Shown here in pieces: positions 24,103 through 31,247 of a DNA stretch of 34,816 nucleotides (position 1 is the stretch's first letter; each line of letters begins with the position of its first letter). Source of the stretch: Halonotius sp046719765 (lineage in GTDB: Archaea > Halobacteriota > Halobacteria > Halobacteriales > Haloferacaceae). The DNA lies in the NCBI RefSeq assembly GCF_046719765.1, contig NZ_JABEBY010000022.1, positions 1 through 34,816 of the forward strand. Direction: 5' to 3'. The notes beneath the pieces were generated by a model. The model did not search any database. It saw only the letters and a program-made list of their open reading frames with translations, and was not told where the DNA came from. The position numbers and the translations under genes are program-made.

Positions 24103-25938
24103 ATGGCCGACGACAGCATCGCGGTTGTCGATCTCGACCGCTGTCAGCCCGATCGCTGTAACTACGAGTGTGCAAACTTTTGTCCGCCGAACCGGACGGG
24201 CGAGGAGTGCATCATCACCCGCGAGGAGCGGTTCGCGGACGACGACCGCTATGAGGGCGACCCCGACCAGATCAGCATCTCCGAGGAACTCTGTCTCGGC
24301 GAGACCTGCGGCATCTGTGTCGAGAAATGCCCCTTCGACGCCATCGAGATCATCAACCTTCCCCAGGAACTCGACGACGAGCCGACCCACCGCTACGGCG
24401 ACAACGCCTTCGCGCTGTATGGGCTGCCGGTTCCCGCACCGGGCAACGTCACCGGCATCCTCGGCCCCAACGGGATCGGGAAATCGACCGCTGTCAAGGC
24501 GTTGGCCGGCGAGCTCGTCCCCAATCTCGGCGAGTTCGACGGCGACGCCGAGTGGGAGGCCGTCTTGGATCGCTACCGCGGCTCCGAGCTCCAAAACTAC
24601 ATCACACAGCTGATGGACGACGATATCACCGTCGCCCGCAAACCGCAGTACGTCGACCAGATCCCCAAGCAGTTCGACGGCAACACCCGCGAACTGCTTG
24701 AGCAGACCGACGAACGTGGTGTGCTCGACGAACTAGTCGAACGACTCTCGATCCAGCCGATCATGGATCAACCTATCGACTCGATCAGTGGCGGCGAACT
24801 CCAGCGGGTCGCCATCGCGGCGACGCTCGCACGGGACGCCGACTTCTACTTCCTCGATGAGATCACGCCGTATCTCGACATCGGCCAGCGGATGGTCGTC
24901 GCCCGGCTCATCCGCGAACTCGCCGACGACCCCGAGGCCGATCGGTCGATGCTCGTCGTCGAACACGACCTTGCGATTCTCGACCTCCTTGCGGACACAC
25001 TCCACGTCGCCTACGGTGAACCCGGCGTCTTCGGCGTGATGACCGATCCGAAATCCGTCCGCAACGGGATCAACGAGTATCTGGAGGGCTACCTCAACAA
25101 CGAGAACATGCGCATCCGGCCGGAGTCGATCACCTTCGAGGAACACGCCCCCCGGGAGACGAGCCGCGGCACGCCGCTGGTCGAATACCCCGAACTCAGC
25201 AAGTCCTACGGCGACGGCGAGTTCGCACTCGATGTCGATGCCGGCATGATCCACGAGGGTGAAGTACTGGGCGTTGTCGGCCCCAACGGGATCGGGAAAT
25301 CGACGCTCGCCAAGCTGTTTGCCGGCAACATCGACCCCGACGACGGTGAGCTTGATTTCGATCTTGAGATCTCCTACAAGCCGCAGTACATCGAGATCGA
25401 CCAGCCAATGCGCGTCGATAGCTTCCTCTCGTCGATCACCGACGAGTTCGGCACCTCCTACTGGAACACTGAAGTCGCCCAGCCGCTCCAGCTCGATCCG
25501 ATCATGGAACAGCAGCTCACCGATCTCTCGGGTGGGGAACGCCAGCGCGTCGCCATCGCGGCCTGTCTCTCGGAGCCCGCCGACCTCTACGTGCTTGACG
25601 AGCCATCCGCCCACCTCGATGTCGAACAGCGCGTCCAGGCTACCTCGGCGATCCGCCGGTATGCGGAAAACCACGACGCGACCGCGCTCGTCATCGACCA
25701 CGACATCTACATGATCGATCTGCTGGCCGACCGGTTGATGGTCTTCGACGGCGAGCCGGCCAAACACGGCCACGCCACCGAGCCACAGGAGATGCGCGCC
25801 GGCATGAACGACTTTCTGGCTGACCTCGATATCACGTTCCGCCGCGACGAAGGCACGGGTCGGCCCCGGATCAACAAACCGGGCAGCCAGAAGGACAGCC
25901 AGCAGAAACGCGACGGCGAATACTACTACTCCGCGTAA
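24103..25938 (+). CDS. rli: ABCE1/RLI ribosome-recycling ATPase
   Basis: A 611-residue twin-ATPase that splits post-termination ribosomes with aRF1/Pelota and also acts in initiation. The N-terminal Fe-S domain has nine Cys (14, 19, 23, 27, 36, 64, 69, 72, 76) for two [4Fe-4S] clusters. The first ATPase holds GPNGIGKST (121-129), SGGELQRVAIA and FLDEITPYLD; the second holds GPNGIGKST, LSGGERQRVAIA and VLDEPSAHLD. Interestingly the first Walker B has EITPYLD, as usual for RLI. Full length and universally conserved in archaea. Directly coupled to the EMC6-like gene upstream. Confidence 0.98.
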   Translation: MADDSIAVVDLDRCQPDRCNYECANFCPPNRTGEECIITREERFADDDRYEGDPDQISISEELCLGETCGICVEKCPFDAIEIINLPQELDDEPTHRYGDNAFALYGLPVPAPGNVTGILGPNGIGKSTAVKALAGELVPNLGEFDGDAEWEAVLDRYRGSELQNYITQLMDDDITVARKPQYVDQIPKQFDGNTRELLEQTDERGVLDELVERLSIQPIMDQPIDSISGGELQRVAIAATLARDADFYFLDEITPYLDIGQRMVVARLIRELADDPEADRSMLVVEHDLAILDLLADTLHVAYGEPGVFGVMTDPKSVRNGINEYLEGYLNNENMRIRPESITFEEHAPRETSRGTPLVEYPELSKSYGDGEFALDVDAGMIHEGEVLGVVGPNGIGKSTLAKLFAGNIDPDDGELDFDLEISYKPQYIEIDQPMRVDSFLSSITDEFGTSYWNTEVAQPLQLDPIMEQQLTDLSGGERQRVAIAACLSEPADLYVLDEPSAHLDVEQRVQATSAIRRYAENHDATALVIDHDIYMIDLLADRLMVFDGEPAKHGHATEPQEMRAGMNDFLADLDITFRRDEGTGRPRINKPGSQKDSQQKRDGEYYYSA

Positions 25939-26005
25939 GTCGCTACCGTTGCCGACGCAGAGAGACGGCAGGCAAACAGGTGGGTCGGCCGGCCGACCAA
26001 ACCAC

Positions 26006-26136
26006 GGCCTGGCGGACTGAAAGGGCGAGACGCTCCCGACGAACCCGGACGACGCAAGCACCGCAGTGAGCGAAGCGAACGAGGAGCGCAGCGAGTCCCG
26101 GGAGTCGAGAGCGTCGAGGGCTTTCTATGCGGTTAT
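26006..26136 (+). repeat. Dispersed intergenic element, copy B (short form)
   Basis: Same ordered blocks as copy A (19934-20130), here on the plus strand and without the middle expansion. It begins about 68 bases after the rli stop codon, in the sense of rli. It is part of the 288-bp gap between rli and the Gly/Met-rich gene. A frame is open to 26179 but has no ATG or clear start. Confidence 0.75.
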
Positions 26137-26226
26137 GTCCGTGATTCTGACGAATCAACCCACACAGCCGAACACGTCTAGCCCGAACCAACAACCGTTT
26201 TCCGTCCCCCGGTCGAACGCGGAGCC

Positions 26227-26658
26227 ATGACAGACGACGAGGAATCCACGCCGGACGCCGAGGAATCGGAAGCCACCGACAACGGTGAGGGCGAAAGCGA
26301 CGGCGAGGAGAAATCCTTCCGCGAGCGTGTCGAGGAGATCCGCGAGAAACGCGAGCAGGAACGCGAGGAAGGCGAGGAAGGCCGCCCAAGCCCCGAGGAG
26401 ATGATGGGCGGCGGCACCGGCGCGCCCGGCGGGATGGGTGGCGGCGGTGGCGGCAACCCCTTCGCCCAGATGATGAGCGGGATGATGGGCGGCGGTGGCG
26501 GCCCGGGCGGCATGGGCGGCGGCCCGCCGGGGATGGGTAGCGGCGAGGAGTCGTCGAACGACAACGAACAGCTCGTCCGTGAGATCCGCCAGCTCCGCGA
26601 TGAGGTGCGGGACGCCAACCGCGAGCTCCGCCGGATCGCCGACGCGCTCGAAGACTGA
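26227..26658 (+). CDS. Acidic, Gly/Met-rich protein with terminal coiled coil, unknown function
   Basis: 143 residues in four blocks: an acidic N-terminus (1-28), a charged helix with FRERVEEIREKREQEREE (about 30-50), a Gly/Met/Pro-rich middle (about 59-106, MMGGG and GGMGGG repeats), and a C-terminal coiled coil NEQLVREIRQLRDEVRDANRELRRIADAL (about 112-140). The last resembles oligomerisation helices. No cysteines or membrane segment. I do not know the family with certainty; the Gly/Met linker recalls chaperonin C-termini (GGM repeats) but no other chaperonin part exists. The ATG follows a clean start (GGAGCCATG). Confidence 0.7.
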   Translation: MTDDEESTPDAEESEATDNGEGESDGEEKSFRERVEEIREKREQEREEGEEGRPSPEEMMGGGTGAPGGMGGGGGGNPFAQMMSGMMGGGGGPGGMGGGPPGMGSGEESSNDNEQLVREIRQLRDEVRDANRELRRIADALED

Positions 26659-26747
26659 GCTGCTGGCAGCCGTATTTTCTGGCGCGACAACACCATCCAA
26701 CAGTGGGTCGCAACACCTAACATCCGCTCGGCCGCGAGAAACACACA

Positions 26748-27023
26748 GTGAGTATCGCCGCCGAGCGCATCGAGCGACTGTTCGCCCTCGCCAAGCAGGC
26801 GACCGCCGACGGCGAGTTCGAGCGCTCCCGGGAGTACGTTCGGCTGGCCCGCCGGATCGCCGAGCGGAACCGCTGTGGCCTGCCGCGGGCGTTCAAGCGG
26901 TTTACGTGTCCGCGGTGTGATGTCGCGCTCCGGCCCGGCGTCAACGCCCGCGTCCGACTGCGGGACGGCCACGTCGCAATCAGCTGTAACTGCGGGGCGA
27001 TCAAACGCTACCCCTACGAGTAA
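26748..27023 (+). CDS. rnp4: Ribonuclease P protein component 4 (Rpp21/Rpr2)
   Basis: A 91-residue protein of archaeal RNase P, which removes 5' leaders from pre-tRNA. Helical N-terminus (RIERLFALAKQATADGEFERSREYVRLARRIAERN), the conserved RxLPRxFKRFxCPRC segment, and the zinc ribbon with Cys54, Cys57, Cys80 and Cys82. The ending AIKRYPY is typical. The start is a GTG at 26748. In archaea it pairs with RPP29 (Rnp1) to bind the specificity domain of the RNA. Slightly short but complete. Confidence 0.92.
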   Translation: MSIAAERIERLFALAKQATADGEFERSREYVRLARRIAERNRCGLPRAFKRFTCPRCDVALRPGVNARVRLRDGHVAISCNCGAIKRYPYE

Positions 27024-27086
27024 TCAGTGTGTCGCGGAACCCCCGGCACGAGTTGTGATAGTAAACTTACAGAAGCTCCCATATTG

Positions 27087-27123
27087 AAGCGACAGCACGG
27101 GGATTGCGGTCGCTTGTGCTGTC
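27087..27123 (+). terminator. Two mutually exclusive hairpins downstream of rnp4
   Basis: GACAGCAC (27091-27098) pairs with GTGCTGTC (27116-27123). AAGCGAC (27087-27093) pairs with GTCGCTT (27109-27115). The arms share GAC at 27091-27093, so only one can form at a time. They lie 64-100 bases after the rnp4 stop and just before the promoter of the receiver gene. A 3'-end or switching role is inferred. Confidence 0.4.
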
Positions 27124-27149
27124 ACAGAACGGATAGAATAAACATACAA

Positions 27150-27157
27150 TTATTAAT
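27150..27157 (+). promoter_or_regulatory. TATA box of the receiver-domain gene
   Basis: TTATTAAT lies 25-32 bases upstream of the ATG at 27182, in an AT-rich patch (27130-27181), ideal for a leaderless archaeal promoter. Confidence 0.55.
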
Positions 27158-27181
27158 CAGTAGCAACCAGAGTCGATAATA

Positions 27182-27583
27182 ATGGCAGCACCGCATGTGC
27201 TCCTCGTCGAGGACAGCGAGTTCATGGCGACCCGGGTCGCCGAGACGCTGGAGGAGGTTCATGACTTCTACGTGACGACCGTCGATACAGCCGATGACGT
27301 TCGCACAGCGCTCACGGAGTACGACGACATCGAATGTATCGTCACAAACTACGAACTGCCGGAGACAAACGGGGTCAAGCTCGCCGCCTCGATCAACGGC
27401 CGCAACGAGGAGCCGGAGATCCCGATCATCATTCTCACGGGCAGAGAGCTCGAACCGATCGCCAGCGACGCGATCCGGGCCGGCGTCACCGAGTTTGTCT
27501 ACAAAGGCGACCACGCAACCGGCGAGATGGACGTCCTCGCCAACCGAATCGACCTCGTGTTGAAAGCCTACAGCGACCGGTGA
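27182..27583 (+). CDS. Stand-alone receiver-domain protein lacking the phosphoacceptor Asp
   Basis: A 133-residue single CheY-like receiver domain with no output domain. VLLVEDSEF places the acidic pair at Glu10/Asp11; Thr86 (IIILTGR) and Lys108 (FVYKGD) keep the switch Thr and the conserved Lys. The phosphorylation site, normally Asp in a VxxDxxLP context, is Asn56 (CIVTNYELPETNG). The protein should therefore not be phosphorylated in the usual way and may be an atypical or constitutive receiver, or may act through protein contacts. No histidine kinase is adjacent. Start fixed by a TATA box. Confidence 0.9.
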   Translation: MAAPHVLLVEDSEFMATRVAETLEEVHDFYVTTVDTADDVRTALTEYDDIECIVTNYELPETNGVKLAASINGRNEEPEIPIIILTGRELEPIASDAIRAGVTEFVYKGDHATGEMDVLANRIDLVLKAYSDR

Positions 27584-27654
27584 TCGGCCGATCGGCTGGG
27601 GTGGCTGGGAGTGAACCCGTAGGCTTTTGTCGATTCCGACCCCACAAAGCGATA

Positions 27655-27849
27655 ATGAAGGAGTCGCTCATGGATATCCTCTGTTGTCCGGTGGATAAAC
27701 ACGACCTGGAGCTGACGGTCGAAACAAAAGACGACGAGGAGATCATCGAGGGAACGCTCACCTGTACGGAGTGTGGCGAGGCCTACCCCATCGAGGACGG
27801 GATTCCGAACCTGTTGCCGCCGGATATGCGGGACGAGGCCGCGGCCTAA
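27655..27849 (+). CDS. Trm112-like zinc protein, putative methyltransferase activator
   Basis: A 64-residue protein starting at 27655. MDILCCPVDKHDLEL followed by LTCTECGEAYPIEDGIPNLLPPDMR is the Trm112p pattern; Cys10/Cys11, Cys37 and Cys40 bind zinc. In archaea (Haloferax volcanii studied) Trm112 binds and activates several class I methyltransferases acting on tRNA and release factor. The chain is complete. A long in-frame extension upstream overlaps the receiver gene and is rejected. Confidence 0.88.
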   Translation: MKESLMDILCCPVDKHDLELTVETKDDEEIIEGTLTCTECGEAYPIEDGIPNLLPPDMRDEAAA

Positions 27850-27894
27850 CCCACGCACCTGTAGCTTTTTGGTCTGTGGGGTCGATTCCCAACC

Positions 27895-28470
27895 GTGTCG
27901 CAACTGACAGTGTCGCTCAACGAGGACGGGCTCCACTCGATCGCCGCGCCCACCAGCTTCGAGACGAGCGAACCCTTCGATGTGGTGTTGGACAACGACG
28001 GCGAGGCCGTGCATGTCCATCTCAACCTCGATGAGACGCTGTCAACGGTCGCCGACATCCGGGCCACCAACCACTACGTTGAGCCCAACGGCTCGCGCCC
28101 GGTCGGGGTCGGGATCAACCCACGAACGACGGCGGTCACCGGTCGGCTCAAGATCGCCACGGGGTACGGATCCGAGGTCGCCTACACGACGGTCACGATC
28201 CAGCCGCCGGAGGAAGATCCCAAACGCGTCACCGTCGACGAGTCGCTGGCGAAACCTCAACGTGATCCCCCCGCGGAACCGACCACCGCCGAGCAGATCG
28301 GCGCGGCCCTCGCCGACAGCGGGGCCGGGCTCGTGGTTGCCTTTGGACTGATCGCGGTGTTGCTGGCGGTTGTGATCGCCGCAACGCTGGAAAGCGGGGT
28401 CGTCATCGCCGGCGCGGGTGTCGTCTTACTCGGCGTCGTCGTCGCCGTCGGCCTCGCTGTGCGCGCCTGA
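27895..28470 (+). CDS. Haloarchaeal membrane-anchored protein with beta-rich N-terminus (DUF7524-like)
   Basis: A 191-residue protein with a GTG start. Residues 1-105 are beta-rich and resemble an immunoglobulin-like fold (LTVSLNEDGLHSI, PFDVVLDNDGEAVHVHLNL, VTGRLKIATGYGSEVAYTTVTI), followed by an acidic linker. Two hydrophobic segments (about 142-163 and 168-189) end the chain. The N-terminal part has no signal peptide, so it is likely cytosolic with a C-terminal hairpin anchor. I recall the family as DUF7524; the function is unknown. Confidence 0.7.
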   Translation: MSQLTVSLNEDGLHSIAAPTSFETSEPFDVVLDNDGEAVHVHLNLDETLSTVADIRATNHYVEPNGSRPVGVGINPRTTAVTGRLKIATGYGSEVAYTTVTIQPPEEDPKRVTVDESLAKPQRDPPAEPTTAEQIGAALADSGAGLVVAFGLIAVLLAVVIAATLESGVVIAGAGVVLLGVVVAVGLAVRA

Positions 28471-28474
28471 GTTC

Positions 28475-29593
28475 TCATTCGCTGTCGTCATCGTCGCCGT
28501 CGGGATGGGTCGGTGTCCCCGAGAGGTGTCCATCGTCGTCGAACCGTTTTTCCCGGAGATACCGCGCCCGCCACCGGTTGGCTCCGTTCCCGATATCGGC
28601 CTCTCGGATCTCGTCGATCTCGTCGTCCGCAACCGCATCGATGATCGCCTCGATCTGTTCCTTCTCGCTCGGCGTGAGCTCAAACTCGTAGCTCCGACTC
28701 TCCTCCCGTTCGAGTTTAGCCCACTCACGGCCCGCGGCGACGACCATCGAGCAGGGTTCCCGACAGGGGAAGACGCCGTCGCCGCCATCGGCATCCAGCG
28801 GCTCGTCTTCCGACAGCTCCCACTCGCGTCGCTTGAGACACTGGGAGTCGTCACAACAGGCCGCAGCCGCCCACTCGACGGCCTCGTCCGGCAGCACGGT
28901 GATCAGATTGTAGATCCCGCTCTGGCGATCCTGTTCGTCCCGCCAGTGGTCGATATCCAGCTCGCCGCGCTGCTCGCGGTGCCAGTTGACGACCGTTGCC
29001 GAATAAAACGCCTCGACGGCTTCGTACACCTCGCTTGCGGTCAGTTCGGGAAAGATCCAGCCGGAGTCGAGCGAGGGCGCGGTTTGGAGCGGGCGGTAGC
29101 GACCCGTTGCATCGAGCGTCCCGATATCGCGGGCGTCGAACGGATCCGTGTGCGTTGTCAGCGCGTCGGCGTCAGCATCGCTGTCGTCGACATGGCGGAT
29201 CTCGTAGCGACGAGCCCCCTCGTCGGCCAGGGTCGTCGTAATCGAGAGCTGTCCCCACTCGCGGTCGATCCCGGAGTCGAGGGCGTCGTAGCGATCCGGA
29301 ACCGGGCGGTCGTCGGCCAGTTCGAGCCACCGGCAGAACGCCTGGGTGACCTCACCCCCGACCGCCTGGGTGTAGAAATACCAGTTCGAAATGTAGGCTG
29401 CCCTCTCGGCGTCGACCGTGCTGAGTTCGTCGGCGGTGAGCGTGGTCTGTCGGCCGGGCGTCTCGATATGATAGCTGTCCTCGTCGGCGTCGTACTCGGC
29501 AGCCAACCCGTCGTACTCGATTGGTTCCGCCGCAAGCTGCTCTCGAAACGCTGCCAGCTGCGTCTCCGAAAGCCCGGATTCGATCATCGACAT
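28475..29593 (-). CDS. DR2241-family Fe-S protein linked to CbiX
   Basis: A 372-residue acidic protein. The C-terminal part has five Cys (246, 247, 252, 277, 281) in the arrangement CCDDSQC ... CREPC, matching the 4Fe-4S domain found in DR2241 of Deinococcus and its haloarchaeal relatives; the preceding half would be the stabilising domain. The start ATG is immediately next to the stop of cbiX (no gap), so the pair forms an operon. The family is thought to aid sirohydrochlorin/cobalt or iron chelation, or to sense a cluster; unproven. Stops short of the neighbouring plus-strand gene (convergent, 4-base gap). Confidence 0.75.
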   Translation of the reverse strand: MSMIESGLSETQLAAFREQLAAEPIEYDGLAAEYDADEDSYHIETPGRQTTLTADELSTVDAERAAYISNWYFYTQAVGGEVTQAFCRWLELADDRPVPDRYDALDSGIDREWGQLSITTTLADEGARRYEIRHVDDSDADADALTTHTDPFDARDIGTLDATGRYRPLQTAPSLDSGWIFPELTASEVYEAVEAFYSATVVNWHREQRGELDIDHWRDEQDRQSGIYNLITVLPDEAVEWAAAACCDDSQCLKRREWELSEDEPLDADGGDGVFPCREPCSMVVAAGREWAKLEREESRSYEFELTPSEKEQIEAIIDAVADDEIDEIREADIGNGANRWRARYLREKRFDDDGHLSGTPTHPDGDDDDSE

Positions 29594-30469
29594 CTAATCG
29601 CCCGCCGCCTGCGTCGGTTTGGTTCGCTGGCGCACCCGCGCGATCGCATCACCGATATCCGCGCCGGCGTCGGCCGCGCGCTCAAGGATCACATCGGCGG
29701 TCAGCTCCTCGGTGCCGACCGCGCCGCCGTACCAGATCCGGTGGCCGTCAACTTCGCTCGGCACGTCGTACCCGTTCCGGTAATCGTCAGTAAGCCCCAT
29801 GTCCTCGGGGATATCCTCCTGAGTGTGGAAGCCGTCGGCGATAAACAGCGGGACGACGATGATATCCTCGCTGTCGAAGTGGTCGGCAACGTCGTCGACC
29901 TCCGGCTCCTCGTCCATAAACAGGGCCTTGACCTCGTCGAAGCGACCGGTCTCCCGGATGCGCTCGGTGTGGTACTCGATCGCTTTCGCGCTGTTTTCGT
30001 TGCGCTCGGTGCCGTGGCCGACGACCGCAAAGCCGAATCCCTCGCCGACTGACGGATCGCCGGTGACCGATTCCGCACGGTGAATCAGTACGTCTGTCAT
30101 CGCCTCGTGGGTGCCGACGGGGCCGCAGTAGTGAACCTCGGTGTCGATGTCGCTGGCGACCAGCGTGGCGGTATCCGCCGAGATGCCATCCGATCCCCAC
30201 AGTTCGGGATCCCAGCCCTCCAACCGGAGTTCCCGTGGGATGACCCGCTCGGTGAAATAGCCCTCACTGATGAACAGCGGAACCACGTAGATGTCGTCAC
30301 CTCGCGCCGTCCGAAGTACCTCACGAAGCGAGGGCTGTTCCTTCCAAAAGCCGGTTCGCACCTCGTCGAACGCGCCGGTTGCCCGGATCGTGTCGGCGTG
30401 GGTGTGTGTCGGCGTCGCCGAATCGGGGTTGAGATGAGAGCCGTGAGCGACGATGACCAGCGATTGCAT
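29594..30469 (-). CDS. cbiX: Sirohydrochlorin chelatase, tandem CbiX domains
   Basis: A 291-residue class II chelatase inserting cobalt (cobalamin) or iron (sirohaem) into sirohydrochlorin. Start at the ATG at 30469 (MQSLVIVAHGSH). There are two CbiX repeats: VIVAHGSHLNPDS with His9, and FAVVGHGTERNENS with His152. The second metal His of the family is kept in the C-terminal repeat (LFIADGFHTQED, His215) but is Phe72 in the N-terminal repeat (LFISEGYFTER). The C-terminal half therefore appears to hold the complete metal site. The next gene is a DR2241-like Fe-S protein. A frame upstream of 30469 is not conserved and is rejected. Confidence 0.9.
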   Translation of the reverse strand: MQSLVIVAHGSHLNPDSATPTHTHADTIRATGAFDEVRTGFWKEQPSLREVLRTARGDDIYVVPLFISEGYFTERVIPRELRLEGWDPELWGSDGISADTATLVASDIDTEVHYCGPVGTHEAMTDVLIHRAESVTGDPSVGEGFGFAVVGHGTERNENSAKAIEYHTERIRETGRFDEVKALFMDEEPEVDDVADHFDSEDIIVVPLFIADGFHTQEDIPEDMGLTDDYRNGYDVPSEVDGHRIWYGGAVGTEELTADVILERAADAGADIGDAIARVRQRTKPTQAAGD

Positions 30470-30656
30470 ACGCGGTGGTTTGGGCGTCGATGGCTTATGG
30501 ACTTCGGGTGATCGCCATCGTCGTTGCCGAGACACCGAGCAATCGGTGGTTTTTGCGCCGGTTTGCCACCATCGACTCGTTGCTATGCGAGCACGCCGAG
30601 CGGCGGACGGCGACCGACGGCGAAATCATCATTAGCGTCGGCGACACGCCTCTGGT

Positions 30657-31190
30657 ATGTCACTTGCCGCCGAAACACGCGAGGCCGTCCGTCAGCGACC
30701 CGTTCTCTATGACGGGCTTCGGGCGGGCATCGTCAACTACACCGCCGCCGCCGACAGCCTCGATATCGACGGCGACACCGAGTCGATTGCGACCGCGCTG
30801 CGTCGATTCGGCGAGTCGTTGTCAGCCGCAGACACAGACGCCGATGGCGACAGCGACAGCGGCGAGAAGGCTGACCGCTCGCTGACCGTTCGCATGGAAA
30901 GCGGCATCGACCGTGTCGACACCGACGCGCTACTCGCTGTCGACGGTGCCGGCTTCGGCGACGACGGGGACACAGAGCCAACCTCGGATGTCGCCGACGA
31001 ATCGGCGTCGTTGACGGCGATCCACGCGACCGGCGATGTCGACAGCAAGCTGTTGGCGACAGTGATTGATCGGCTTCGGATCGACGAGATCGAGGTGCAT
31101 GCGGCCGGCGTCGCCGACGACGCGCTGGTCGTGCTTGTGCCGCGTCGATCCGGAGCCACAGCCCTTCGGCTCGTCGAGGCGGCGGCGTAG
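30657..31190 (+). CDS. DUF7523-like haloarchaeal protein next to cysS
   Basis: A 177-residue acidic protein. MSLAAETREAVRQRPVLYDGLRAGIVNYTAAADSL opens a helical region, then DTESIATALRRFGESL, an acidic linker, a strand-rich segment (LTAIHATGDVDSKLLATVIDRL) and VHAAGVADDALVVLVPRRSGATALRLVE at the end. The C-terminal half resembles an ACT-like fold, which hints at small-ligand sensing. I recall the family as DUF7523, neighbouring cysS in several haloarchaea. The cysS ATG lies 57 bases after its stop, so cotranscription is possible. Confidence 0.7.
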   Translation: MSLAAETREAVRQRPVLYDGLRAGIVNYTAAADSLDIDGDTESIATALRRFGESLSAADTDADGDSDSGEKADRSLTVRMESGIDRVDTDALLAVDGAGFGDDGDTEPTSDVADESASLTAIHATGDVDSKLLATVIDRLRIDEIEVHAAGVADDALVVLVPRRSGATALRLVEAAA

Positions 31191-31247
31191 CCGACACCAC
31201 AAAAATTCGACGGCTTCAAACGCCCGCCGGTATCACCTCCGACAACA

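Noticed and set aside
24733..26061. A 442-codon frame antisense to rli
   Set aside because: Mirror of the rli codons; no domain, and it runs through the intergenic element.
28418..30052. A 544-codon frame antisense to the DR2241-like and cbiX genes
   Set aside because: Shadow frame; both minus-strand genes have convincing motifs and abut precisely.
30475..30885. Plus-strand frame between cbiX and the DUF7523-like gene
   Set aside because: Overlaps the better-supported 30657 gene in another frame and turns into low-complexity Pro/Thr/Ser.
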